DNA of 55,515 nt. Source: Streptomyces sp. MBT65. Its GTDB lineage: Bacteria; Actinomycetota; Actinomycetes; Streptomycetales; Streptomycetaceae. The stretch covers positions 1 through 55,515 of the forward strand of contig NZ_JAENRY010000032.1 in assembly GCF_016612545.1 (NCBI RefSeq). The letters are read 5' to 3'. Of the stretch, positions 8,205 to 16,896 are shown in pieces. The notes under the pieces were generated by a model. It had not been told where the DNA came from. It saw only the letters and a program-made list of their open reading frames with translations, and ran no database searches. The translations under genes and the position numbers were made by a program. Positions within the stretch are counted from its first letter, which is position 1. Every line of letters starts with the position of its first letter.

Positions 8205-8236
8205 GGAAATGGATAGGGCTTTCCGATTGCTAGACT
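8205..8236 (+). promoter_or_regulatory. Second operator-like half-site and tetR -10 box
   Basis: GGAAATGGATAGGGCTTTCC (8205-8224) repeats the GGATAG and CTTTCC elements of the larger palindrome. TAGACT (8231-8236) is a good -10 lying 6 nt before the ATG, so the TetR transcript may be leaderless. The -35 is weak. Binding here would block the regulator's own promoter. Confidence 0.45.
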
Positions 8237-8242
8237 GCTCTC

Positions 8243-8944
8243 ATGAACCCCGGCGACCAGCACTCCGACGCCCCCGCCGCCCAGCCTGTGCGCAGTGACG
8301 TCGAGCGCAACCGGGGGCGGATCCTCGCCGCCGCGCGCACCGTGTTCGGACGTGACGGGCTGGGTGCCTCCATGGCTTCCGTGGCGCGCGAGACAGGTGT
8401 CGGGATCGCCACCGTCTTCCGACACTTCCCCACGAAGGAAGCGCTGGTCGCGGCCGTCTTCTCCGATCGCATGGACGCGTACGCCGACGCGGTCGTCGCC
8501 GCGCTCGACGACCCCGACCCCTGGCACGGTTTCACCGGCTACATCGAGGCCGCCTGCGCGATGCAGGCCGCCGACAACGGCTTCGCCGACGTCCTGACCA
8601 TGACCTTCCCCACCGCCAGGGCCATGGAGAAGCGCCGGAACGAGGCGTACGAGGGCATGGTGGAGCTCATCGGCCGCGCCAAGGCCACGGGGCGACTGCG
8701 CGAGGACTTCGACCCCTCTGATCTGGTGCTGCTGCACATGGCCAACCTCGGCGTCGTCAACGCCTGCGGCGACGCCGCTCCCGACGCCTGGCGACGCGTC
8801 GTAGCCCTGATGATCCAGTCCTTCGAGGCCCCGGCCCGGGCACCCCTTCCCGCCTCGCCCGCGCACGACGACCTCTACAGGGCGATGCTCCGCGCGCTGC
8901 CGGCAGGCGACACCGTCGCGCGGAAGCCCGACCCGAAGGGCTGA
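8243..8944 (+). CDS. TetR/AcrR-family transcriptional repressor
   Basis: Predicted 233-residue regulator. Residues about 20-66 form the canonical TetR helix-turn-helix: RGRILAAARTVFGRDGLGAS then MASVARETGVGIATVFRHFP, followed by TKEALVAAV. The remainder is an all-helical ligand and dimer domain ending with a short disordered tail. It is transcribed divergently from the SDR-like gene at 7344-8045. The 30-bp palindrome and second half-site between them point to control of both. The effector is unknown. ATG at 8243 is supported by the -10 box 6 nt upstream (leaderless start), since no ribosome site is obvious. Confidence 0.88.
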   Translation: MNPGDQHSDAPAAQPVRSDVERNRGRILAAARTVFGRDGLGASMASVARETGVGIATVFRHFPTKEALVAAVFSDRMDAYADAVVAALDDPDPWHGFTGYIEAACAMQAADNGFADVLTMTFPTARAMEKRRNEAYEGMVELIGRAKATGRLREDFDPSDLVLLHMANLGVVNACGDAAPDAWRRVVALMIQSFEAPARAPLPASPAHDDLYRAMLRALPAGDTVARKPDPKG

Positions 8945-8949
8945 CCTTC

Positions 8950-8980
8950 CGGGCCCCTCCCGCCAACTCGGGGAGGGCCG
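8950..8980. terminator. Bidirectional terminator between convergent genes
   Basis: GGGCCCCTCCCG and CGGGGAGGGCC pair almost completely around a 6-nt loop with one bulge on each side. The hairpin falls in the 44-nt gap between the TetR gene and the convergent LuxR-type regulator. Confidence 0.65.
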
Positions 8981-8988
8981 TCACGGGC

Positions 8989-11661
8989 TCACACGTGGAG
9001 TCGGCCGGCGAGCATCGCCATGGCGAGTTCGACGCGTGAGCCGTGGCCCGTGCGGGAGAACAGTCGTGACAAGCGGCCCTCGACGCTCTTCTCGCTGGTC
9101 CGGAGGATCCTCGCGATCTGCTTGTTCGTCAGTCCCTCGGAGACGAGTACGGCGAGCAGCCGTTCGTTCTCCTCCGCGGTGGCCTGCCGGCCCGGTACCG
9201 CCACTCCGCGCGAGCGCATGAGAAGGCGCAGCCAGAACCGGGGCATCAGCGCGTCGAACTCGCCGAGCAGGGCGTAGGTGTCCCGCAGCATCACCGGATC
9301 ACCCATGCCGGAGCGGATGAGTTGGTACAGGACGGCGCACTCTTCCAGAGGCTGCTGCCGTTGCTGGGCCAGCTGCCGCGCGGCCCGTCCCGCGCCGTGG
9401 TCGGTGTGTACGGCCGCGTACAGGACGAGCCGGATCATCTCGGCCCGCTCGGTACCCAGCCTGCGGGCGACTCCCGTTGTCTTCGCCAGGCACTCCTTCA
9501 GGACCTCGGGTCGTCCGGCGTGCATCGCGGCGTCGGCCACCCGCAGCCACAACAGGTCGGTCCCCGCCACCACGCCGTCCGACTCGGCGCGGTGGACGGC
9601 CGTACGCAGCAGGTGCTCCGCGCGTTCGACCTCTCTGCTGACCAGTTCGCACAGAGCCTGGGCGGAGGTGAGCAGATGAGGCAGCATCGGCTGCCTGGCG
9701 CGGGCCAGCGCGAGGAGTTCGCCGGCGCGGGTGAACCTACCGCCGTACACGAGCAGGACCGCCGCGTGGTGATACATCTCGCTCTGAACGGCGTCGCAGG
9801 TGTGCACTCCGGTGATGGCGCTCCGGCGGGCCAGGTCCATGGCTTCCCGCGGACGCCCTCGGTGGAGGGCGATGAGCATCCGGCTGGGCAGGCCCAGTTG
9901 CCGCAGGTTCCTCCCGGTGTCGGCGAGCAGTCGTTCGGCCCGGCGGATCTCGCCCAGCGTCAGCAGTTCGCCGACCCGGCAGTGCACCTCGGCGGCGGTC
10001 GCCCCGCCGGCACGGTGACGGGCGGGCAGGGTGGCGATGCTGCGCTCCACCCCCTCCGTGGTGCCCAGCCACAACTCGGCCGTAGCGGTGAGGAATTCGG
10101 CCTTCCACTCGACCAGTCCGCTCCTGTCGTGCCGCCGGACCGCCCCCAGCAGCTCATGGACCTCAGGCCAACGGCCGAGCAGCAGCAGGGCGCAGCCGCG
10201 CGTGACGGCTCGTTCCAGAGGCCCGTCCGGGCCGGGGTGCTGGAGCCGGCCGTCCGCCGCGATCTTTTCCAGGGTGGTGATGTCGCCCGCCCGGTACAGA
10301 GCGGTCAGGTGGGCGAAGCAGACGTCGAGGAGCTGGTCCGGACGCAGGTGGTCGCGGTGGGTCCGCCGTACGAGCCGCAGGGAGTTCAGGCCCTCCTCGG
10401 GTCTGCCCTGCGCCAAGCAGATCTTCGCGTGCTCCAGCAGCAGGCGCGGCCGGTCCACCGGGTCCGAGGTCAGATCGGCGACCGCCCGCAGCCATCGGGC
10501 GCCGCGGTGGTCGTCGTACGCGTTGTCGCCGTTGTCGTGTGCCAACCGCTTGGTGGCGGCCAACAGTTCGGTTCTCGCCCGCGCCGGGTCCACCAGGTTT
10601 CCCGCAGCCGCGAGTTGCTCGGGAAGGTAGGAGGGATCGGCGCAGTGCGCGGTGCCCTGCCACAGCGCGGACACGGCGATCCGGGCCAGGTTCCGCCGCT
10701 CGTAGGGGCCGAGCGAGGCCCGGACCGCGGCCCCGGCGAGCGGCAGCCGGTACTCCCAGACGGAATCCGACCGGCGGTGGCGCAGTACGCCGGCCTCCGC
10801 CAGCCGCGCGAGCAGGCCACGGGCCTCCTGCTCGGTGACGGCGACGGCCTCGGCCGTCAGTCTCGGCACGGCCTCGCCCAGCGGGCCGAGGACGGCCACC
10901 GCTCTGGCGGCCTCCCAGACCGGCCCGTCCGTGTCACGGACCGGCAGTACCAGTTCGTCGATGACGAACGGGAGCGTGCAGGAGTCGCCGCCGACGAGAT
11001 AGGCATGCCGGTCGACCACCCGGACGACTCCCTGCTCCCGGGCGGTCCGCAGCACCGCGCGGGCCGCGGCGGGCCAGCCCCGGGTGAGGCGCCACAGCCA
11101 GGAGACCAGCGTCGGTTCCGCCCTGGCCTCGATCTCGGCCGCGATCATGTCACCGAGCCGGCGGAGCGAGAGGGGCCGCAGGTTCACGTGGTGCACCAGC
11201 CCGTCCTGCCGCAGTCGGCCGAACACCGCGGCGAACACGGCCCGGGACGCCCGGGACACGGGAAGCGTGACGGTTCCCACACATCGTGTGTTCGTCCCGT
11301 CCAGCTGTCGGATCAGGCCTTCCAACGAGAAGAGTTCATCCGGGGAGAGATGCTGGAGATGTTCGAGTACGAGTACCTGTCCACGCTTTTCGTCTCCGGC
11401 CCGATAACCGAGAAGATGGTCGGAGAGCTGAAATTTGGGTGACGGATCGGCAAAGCTAATGCGCACCGTCTCGGGGGCGGCGGCGAGGGCCTCTGTCCCG
11501 TACATACTGTCGTGCGCCGACAATTCACCGAGAACGGAACCGAGTTCCATACCGGAAGGGCTACTCAGCACGACGAGTCTCGGCGAGCCGGGCGCGCGGA
11601 TCGCTTCGAGGGTATCGACGGCGACACGTGCGTAGGGCGGGACGCTATGCGCTGAATGCAT
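8989..11661 (-). CDS. LuxR-family (LAL-like) regulator with degenerate ATPase
   Basis: Predicted 890-residue regulator. The C-terminal 60 residues are a LuxR/GerE helix-turn-helix (GLTNKQIARILRTSEKSVEG then RLSRLFSRTGHGSRVELAMA). The N-terminal region has the layout of an LAL AAA-like ATPase, but the Walker A site is ruined (LSSPSGMELGSV, no GK[S/T]) and the Walker B has Glu in place of Asp (VLVLEHLQHL). A long helical repeat region lies between. The ATG at 11661 is the first start past which homology-like sequence begins; an in-frame ATG at 11952 would run into the divergent gene. It is divergent from the intact LAL regulator, and ATP-dependent gating seems lost. Confidence 0.8.
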   Translation of the reverse strand: MHSAHSVPPYARVAVDTLEAIRAPGSPRLVVLSSPSGMELGSVLGELSAHDSMYGTEALAAAPETVRISFADPSPKFQLSDHLLGYRAGDEKRGQVLVLEHLQHLSPDELFSLEGLIRQLDGTNTRCVGTVTLPVSRASRAVFAAVFGRLRQDGLVHHVNLRPLSLRRLGDMIAAEIEARAEPTLVSWLWRLTRGWPAAARAVLRTAREQGVVRVVDRHAYLVGGDSCTLPFVIDELVLPVRDTDGPVWEAARAVAVLGPLGEAVPRLTAEAVAVTEQEARGLLARLAEAGVLRHRRSDSVWEYRLPLAGAAVRASLGPYERRNLARIAVSALWQGTAHCADPSYLPEQLAAAGNLVDPARARTELLAATKRLAHDNGDNAYDDHRGARWLRAVADLTSDPVDRPRLLLEHAKICLAQGRPEEGLNSLRLVRRTHRDHLRPDQLLDVCFAHLTALYRAGDITTLEKIAADGRLQHPGPDGPLERAVTRGCALLLLGRWPEVHELLGAVRRHDRSGLVEWKAEFLTATAELWLGTTEGVERSIATLPARHRAGGATAAEVHCRVGELLTLGEIRRAERLLADTGRNLRQLGLPSRMLIALHRGRPREAMDLARRSAITGVHTCDAVQSEMYHHAAVLLVYGGRFTRAGELLALARARQPMLPHLLTSAQALCELVSREVERAEHLLRTAVHRAESDGVVAGTDLLWLRVADAAMHAGRPEVLKECLAKTTGVARRLGTERAEMIRLVLYAAVHTDHGAGRAARQLAQQRQQPLEECAVLYQLIRSGMGDPVMLRDTYALLGEFDALMPRFWLRLLMRSRGVAVPGRQATAEENERLLAVLVSEGLTNKQIARILRTSEKSVEGRLSRLFSRTGHGSRVELAMAMLAGRLHV

Positions 11662-11779
11662 GGATCCTCGCAGGGTGGCAGGGCTCAACCAGATGGTAAC
11701 CGGCCGCGTCTGTCCGGCGAAGAGAGCCGATACGAGGGTGAGGAGGGCGGGAGCGGTGGCACCCAGAGGGGGTCGGGCC

Positions 11780-14428
11780 GTGTCCGGCAGGGAAGCCGAA
11801 CTGTCGGCCCTCGACGAGGCGTACGGACGTCCGCTGCTGTTCATCGTCCGCGGACAGGCCGGTATGGGGAAAACGACCCTGTTGCGGGAAGTCCACCGAA
11901 CCTGGCGCAGGCGTGGACCGGGAATCATACGGATCACCTGTTCTGCCGGCATTCCGCGATGGGATCTGTTCGGCGCCCGTGCGGTGGTGAAAGCGTTCGG
12001 CGATTCCTTTCCCGACAGCGACAGCGGGAATTCCGCGCTGTCCGACGCTATGGCCGCCGTGAACCGGCTCTGTCTGCCGGAAAGCTACGGCTCGGCCCGC
12101 GCGCGATCCGCTCTCTTCGCCGAACTGGTGAGGCTTTTCGCATATCTCACCGAGGACGCTCCCGGCGCCGTACTCATCGACGATCTCCATACCGCCCCCG
12201 ACCCCGCACTCGTCGTGGCCGCCGCCCATCGCGTCGGCTGCACGGTCGTGGCGACGTACCGCGAGGACGGCTGGGCCACCAGGCCGACCAGCTCCGCCTC
12301 GCCGCGTACGTTCGCGGATCGTGTCATCGACCTGAGCCCGCTGCCGGACGACCGGATCGACGACCTGGTGGCGGTCGCCGCCCGGGAGCCGCTGGACCAG
12401 GCCGTGGCACCCGCACTGCGCGCCGCCCTGGGACCACTGGCCGGAAACCCGGGCACCGTGCTGGACACCTTCGAGGCGCTACGGCGCGAGGGCCATCTCG
12501 TACGGTTCCAGGGCCACCTGTGTCTGCGCGAGCCCGCTGCCGGGCCGGCCCTGCCCGACGACCACGCCCTGGTACGGCAGGTCGCGGAGTGCGGCGCCAC
12601 CGGCGGGCAACTGCTCGCGATCACCGCCTTGTCCGGCCGTTTCTCCATGGATGATCTGCCGGACTTCGCGGCGGCCACCGGTCGCGCTCTCGCTGCGTGC
12701 GGCCGGACCGTGGACCGCCTGGTCGCTGTCGGAGCCCTCGTCTGCGACGAGCACGGGGTACTGCGCGTCCCCTGCCCCGCGCTGGTCCCCGCCGTACTGC
12801 CCGGCCCGGCCCGGGCGGCCGAGGTGCACCGCGCCCTTGCCGAACACCACCTGCGCGCCGACGGCACAGCGGCACCGGACCCGGCGGTGACGTCCGACCA
12901 CATTGTGCTCGCCGGCTCCGCGCTGCCGCCCATCCCCTCCGTCGTGCCGCTTCTGGAACGCCAGGCCGACCTGGCGCTCGGGGCCTTCCCTGTCCGGGCA
13001 GCACGCCGATACCGGGCCGCCCTGCGGCACTGCGAGCCCGGCGACACCGCGTACTCCCGCATCCTGGCCGCCCTGTTGCCGCTGCTGGTGCGGACGGGCG
13101 ACTACGACGGCCTCGCGGAGACCGTGGCCGAGACCGTGGTCGTAGGAGTGCCTGCCGGTGGTGGTCCTCGGCAGGCGGAACTCGCGGCGTACGCGGCGCT
13201 CGCCGCAGTCCACACCGGGCGACCGGTGCCGGCACCCGTACGAGAAGCCCTGGCCGACGACCCGGAGACCCGCACCGCCCTGGAGTTCGCCGACGGCTGG
13301 TTCACCGGCCGGGAGCCGCTCCGGACGAGCCAGGTCCGCCTCGCCTTCGCCCGTCTCCACCTCGGCGGAGTCGACACGGTCCCCACCGACGTGACCGACG
13401 GCGACCGCTTCGACCCGGTGGCGCTCTTCGGGCAGGTGCTCGGGACGGCGGCCTACGGCGAACCGGTCACCGGCCCGCTGGCGGCCTACGCCCGGATCGT
13501 GCGGGACTACCGGGACGGAGACTGGGCCGGCATCCCGTCCGGGGCCCGGGCACTCGAACTGGCGGGGCCGCCCTGCACCCCCGTCCACCACGCCGTCCGC
13601 CTGATCGCCGCGGAGGTGCATTCGACGACGGGCGACTACGAGGGGAGCGCCGCGTGGTTGGAGTCGGCGGGGCACGACGGTCCTTTCCCCGCGCTGTGGG
13701 CCTGGGCCTCCATGGGACTGGCCTACCGGACCGGGGAGTGGGAGCGGGCCCGGGAACTCGGCTGGAGCTACTGCGACCGGTCGGCGGACCGCACCGCCGA
13801 GGGGAGTGTGGTGGGCATCGGCCGGCTGCTCGTCCGGCTCGCGTTCACCGAGTGGGGGGAGGGCGGTCGCCGGGAGCTGCTGCCCCGCCTGCGTACCGAG
13901 GCGGAACGGTGGTACTCCCGGCTGGGCGGTGCGGAGTTGAAGGCCGCCGCACTCATCACCCGCGCCTTCGCCGAGCGCGACACCGACAGCGCGATCGAAG
14001 CGGTGGACGTCCTGCGCGAGCACGGCGGCCGGAGCGAACTCCTGCGGGCGTGCGTGACCGTCGCGTTCCTGGCCGACGACCCGCGTCCGTGGCATCAGGA
14101 GGCCCACGACATCGCCCGAGGTCTCGGCGACAGCCTCCATCGAACCCCGATGACGGAGTCGATGGGTGCGTCCGGCCTGGCTCCGATGACCTGCGACGAC
14201 AGCGCCCGTAGTGGCCCCGCCGTCCTGTCCGGCCTCGAAGGGCCCATCACCGCCCTGGTCGGGCGGGGGCTGACCAACCGGCAGATCGCGAGAGAACTCC
14301 AGGTGAGTGAGAAGACCGTCGAGAACAACCTCACCCAGGTGTTCGCCAAGACGGGATGCCGCTCACGGCTGGACCTGGCGCTGGCCGTCATGGAGGGCCG
14401 CCTCACCGCGTTCCTCCCGCGTTCGTGA
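11780..14428 (+). CDS. LuxR-family LAL transcriptional regulator
   Basis: Predicted 882-residue ATP-binding LuxR regulator. Walker A is at about residues 24-31 (RGQAGMGKTTLL) and the Walker B-like strand is AVLIDDLH. Long helical, TPR-like sequence follows, and the last 65 residues hold the LuxR helix-turn-helix (GLTNRQIARELQVSEKTVEN then NLTQVFAKTGCRSRLDLALA). The GTG at 11780 is preferred because GAGGGGG lies 8 nt upstream; an ATG at 11660 would overlap the start of the divergent regulator. The SDR-like, ADH and exporter genes downstream are in the same orientation and are plausible targets, since LAL proteins usually activate neighbouring metabolite genes. Confidence 0.85.
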   Translation: MSGREAELSALDEAYGRPLLFIVRGQAGMGKTTLLREVHRTWRRRGPGIIRITCSAGIPRWDLFGARAVVKAFGDSFPDSDSGNSALSDAMAAVNRLCLPESYGSARARSALFAELVRLFAYLTEDAPGAVLIDDLHTAPDPALVVAAAHRVGCTVVATYREDGWATRPTSSASPRTFADRVIDLSPLPDDRIDDLVAVAAREPLDQAVAPALRAALGPLAGNPGTVLDTFEALRREGHLVRFQGHLCLREPAAGPALPDDHALVRQVAECGATGGQLLAITALSGRFSMDDLPDFAAATGRALAACGRTVDRLVAVGALVCDEHGVLRVPCPALVPAVLPGPARAAEVHRALAEHHLRADGTAAPDPAVTSDHIVLAGSALPPIPSVVPLLERQADLALGAFPVRAARRYRAALRHCEPGDTAYSRILAALLPLLVRTGDYDGLAETVAETVVVGVPAGGGPRQAELAAYAALAAVHTGRPVPAPVREALADDPETRTALEFADGWFTGREPLRTSQVRLAFARLHLGGVDTVPTDVTDGDRFDPVALFGQVLGTAAYGEPVTGPLAAYARIVRDYRDGDWAGIPSGARALELAGPPCTPVHHAVRLIAAEVHSTTGDYEGSAAWLESAGHDGPFPALWAWASMGLAYRTGEWERARELGWSYCDRSADRTAEGSVVGIGRLLVRLAFTEWGEGGRRELLPRLRTEAERWYSRLGGAELKAAALITRAFAERDTDSAIEAVDVLREHGGRSELLRACVTVAFLADDPRPWHQEAHDIARGLGDSLHRTPMTESMGASGLAPMTCDDSARSGPAVLSGLEGPITALVGRGLTNRQIARELQVSEKTVENNLTQVFAKTGCRSRLDLALAVMEGRLTAFLPRS

Positions 14429-14950
14429 GGGATTCCCCCCGGGAAGAGTCCGTGCCCTCCGACCAGGAGGTCCGGTCCACCAGGATGTCTCACAGAGGCC
14501 CCCCATCCGCCTCACAGCAAGCCGGCACACCAGCACGGAGGTAGGACCCCCACACAGCACCGCACGGCGCGACTCCGAAGCGAGCGCCCGTGACGACCGG
14601 AACGGCCCGCGAGTACGCCGAGGTCTCGGCCGCCGGGCTCGTCGTCTCGCACATCGGCCACGGCACGGACCAGCTCAAGCCCGGCTGACCGGGCGTCCGG
14701 CCGGCAGCCCGCCGGGCAATTCCCGCAACGGCCGACAGACCGGGGCGCCATGAGCGGAGGCGTCCCCCGGAGCGCCGACCCCGTGGGGACGGAGACCGGC
14801 GCTCTCCCCGGATCCGGCGGCGGACGGACATCTGGTCCGCCGCCGGATCCGAGATCTCCTACGACGCCGCGACCCGACGGAACCGGCCGCCTCTCCCCTG
14901 CACGGAACAGCCCACACCCACCTGGACAAGGACAAGAAGGAGCACCCGCC
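14429..14950. other. 522-bp gap with a possible 32-codon gene relic
   Basis: No full gene is seen. A GTG frame at 14590-14688 reads EYAEVSAAGLVVSHIGHGTD then QLKPG and stop. That vaguely recalls the GroES-like region of zinc ADHs (G..V...G.GV..LKPGD), so it may be a relic of an ADH copy; this is weak. The last 30 bases carry the ribosome site (AAGAAGGAG) of the following SDR-like gene. Confidence 0.3.
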
Positions 14951-15712
14951 ATGAGCACAGGTCTTGAAGGGCGCAGCGTGATCGTCACCGGCGCCGGGTC
15001 CGGCACCGGCCGGGCCGCGGCCGTGCGGTTCGCGCGGGAGGGCGCGTACGTGCTGGTCGCGGACCTGAGGCGGGCAGCGGCCGAAGAGACCGTCAAGGCG
15101 GTCGCGGAGATGGGAGGAACCGCCCTCTCCGTGGTCGGCGACCTCAGCGACCAGCGGGTCGTGGACCAGGTCGTCGACACCGCCGACGAAGCCTTCGGCG
15201 GTGTGGACGTCCTTGTGCACACCGCCGAGATCATGGACCGGTTGTCGGTCGTCAGCGAGACCGACGACGCCGAGTGGTACCGCGTCATCGAGGTGAACCT
15301 GACGGCACCGTTCCTGCTGACCCGTGCCGTGCTGCCGCACATGATGGCCGAGGGGCGCGGCTCGATCGTCTTCACCGCGGCCGAGGCCGGGCTGCGCGGC
15401 AGCATCGCCGGAGCCGCCTGCACCGCCGCCAAGCACGGCGTCATCGGGCTGGTCAGGTCACTCGCCGTGACCTACCTCGGGGTCGGTATCCGCACCAACG
15501 CCATCGCCCCGGGCGGCACCGGTACCGGCTTCCCGGGCGCCGCCGTGTCCGAGGTCCACGGTGACAACGTTCTCGCTCCCCGCTTCGGCGGTACCGGACG
15601 CGTCGCCACCGTCGAGGAGCAGGCCGCCGCCATCGTGTTCCTCGCCTCCGACGGCGCCGCCCACATCAACGGCACCGTCCTGCCCGTCGACGAGGGCTGG
15701 TCCGCCGCCTGA
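14951..15712 (+). CDS. SDR-like protein lacking the catalytic residues
   Basis: Predicted 253-residue Rossmann-fold protein of the classical SDR family. The cofactor loop TGAGSGTGRAAA (about residues 14-25) is intact, and the C-terminal pattern LASDGAAHINGTVLPVDEGW is typical. The active site is not. The NNAG motif reads HTAE, the catalytic Ser region reads FTAAEAG, and Tyr-x3-Lys reads CTAAK, so Tyr is replaced by Cys. It should not reduce carbonyls by the usual route and may bind cofactor only. ATG at 14951 follows AAGAAGGAG. The zinc ADH begins 52 nt after its stop, so they likely form one transcript. Confidence 0.82.
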   Translation: MSTGLEGRSVIVTGAGSGTGRAAAVRFAREGAYVLVADLRRAAAEETVKAVAEMGGTALSVVGDLSDQRVVDQVVDTADEAFGGVDVLVHTAEIMDRLSVVSETDDAEWYRVIEVNLTAPFLLTRAVLPHMMAEGRGSIVFTAAEAGLRGSIAGAACTAAKHGVIGLVRSLAVTYLGVGIRTNAIAPGGTGTGFPGAAVSEVHGDNVLAPRFGGTGRVATVEEQAAAIVFLASDGAAHINGTVLPVDEGWSAA

Positions 15713-15764
15713 CGAACCGTCAACCCCCGCCCGTATTCAGCAAGTTTCAGAAAGAGAGCTCCTC

Positions 15765-16808
15765 ATGGCCACGATGAAGTCCGTGCGGACCGGTGGCGTC
15801 GGCAAGATCGAGACCGTCGATGTCGAGCGGCCGGTGCCCGGTCCGAAGGACGTGCTGCTGAAGATCCGCGCCTGCGGTATCTGCGGCACCGACGTCACCT
15901 TCCTCCACATGGGCGGCATACCCGCCAGGGCGCATCTGGGCGGGGATCTCGTGCCCGTGCCGCTGGGTCACGAGCCGGCCGGCGAGATCGTCGAAGCGGG
16001 TACCGAGGTCGCCGACCTGAAGGTGGGCGACCGGGTGGTCGTCAATCCGCAGGACGCCCCGACGGGACTCATCGGCTGCGGCGGGAGGTTCGGCGGGATG
16101 AGCGAGTACCTCCTCATCGAGAACGCCGTCGCGGGCAAGAGCCTCGCGGTCTTCCCCGACACCGTGCCCTTCGCCGTCGCCGCCCTCAACGAGCCGATGG
16201 CGGTGGCCCGGCACGCCGTCAACCGCTCCCAGGCGGCCCCCGCCGACAAGGTGGTCGTCTTCGGCGCCGGGCCGATCGGCCTGGGCGCGGCGATCTGGCT
16301 GAAGCTGCGCGGGGTCGGGCACGTCGTCGTCGCCGACGTCATCCCGTCCCGTCTGGACACCGCGCTCGCCGTCGGCGCGGACGCGGTGATCAACTCGGCC
16401 GAGGAGGACGTCACCGCGCGCCTGACGGAACTGCACGGCCAGGCCGCCAACGCGCTCGGCCAGCCCCGCGCGGGGACCGACATCTACATCGACGCGGCCG
16501 GTGCGCCCGCCGTCTTCCAGGCCGCCGTCGACTCCGCGAAGTGGGGCGCCAGGCTGGTCATGGTCGCCGTACAGAAGAAAGGCTCGGACGTCGACCTCGG
16601 CGGCATGCTCCGCAGCGAACTGACCCTCGTCGCCTCGCAGGGCTACCCCACGGAGATCTTCGAGGTGACCCCCGAGATCGTGGAGCACCACGAGCGCTTC
16701 GAGAAGCTGATCAGCCACCGTGTCCCGTTCGCCGAGGCCGACCGCGCCTTCGAGCTCACGCTCACGCCGGGCGCCGCGGAGAAGGTCGTCGTCGTCTTCG
16801 ACGAGTAG
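15765..16808 (+). CDS. Zinc-dependent alcohol dehydrogenase (MDR family)
   Basis: Predicted 347-residue medium-chain dehydrogenase. Residues about 25-140 are the GroES-like domain with catalytic zinc ligands C40 (CGICGTD), H69 and E70 (GHEPAGE). The Rossmann domain follows with FGAGPIGLGAAIW. The four-cysteine structural-zinc lobe is missing; only one Cys is left in the region PTGLIGCGGRFGGMSEY. It resembles threonine, sorbitol or butanediol dehydrogenase-like members; substrate unknown. The ribosome site AAGAGAG precedes the ATG. It lies between the inactive SDR-like gene and the DHA2 exporter, all in one direction. Confidence 0.85.
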   Translation: MATMKSVRTGGVGKIETVDVERPVPGPKDVLLKIRACGICGTDVTFLHMGGIPARAHLGGDLVPVPLGHEPAGEIVEAGTEVADLKVGDRVVVNPQDAPTGLIGCGGRFGGMSEYLLIENAVAGKSLAVFPDTVPFAVAALNEPMAVARHAVNRSQAAPADKVVVFGAGPIGLGAAIWLKLRGVGHVVVADVIPSRLDTALAVGADAVINSAEEDVTARLTELHGQAANALGQPRAGTDIYIDAAGAPAVFQAAVDSAKWGARLVMVAVQKKGSDVDLGGMLRSELTLVASQGYPTEIFEVTPEIVEHHERFEKLISHRVPFAEADRAFELTLTPGAAEKVVVVFDE

Positions 16809-16896
16809 CCCGGGACGGCAGAAGACGTACCGGGTTCCGGCACTCGGATCTCCCCCTGCTCCCCCTCCTTTTCTTCCTTTCCGTGGAGGCCGTTCC

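Noticed and set aside
9322..11442. 706-codon plus-strand frame over the LuxR regulator
   Set aside because: Composition is Gln/Gly/Arg-rich with no motifs; the opposite strand has a complete LuxR helix-turn-helix and helical repeats.
14750..14950. N-terminal extension of the SDR-like gene to an ATG at 14750
   Set aside because: The extra residues are Pro/Gly-rich without homology, and ATG 14951 has a strong ribosome site.
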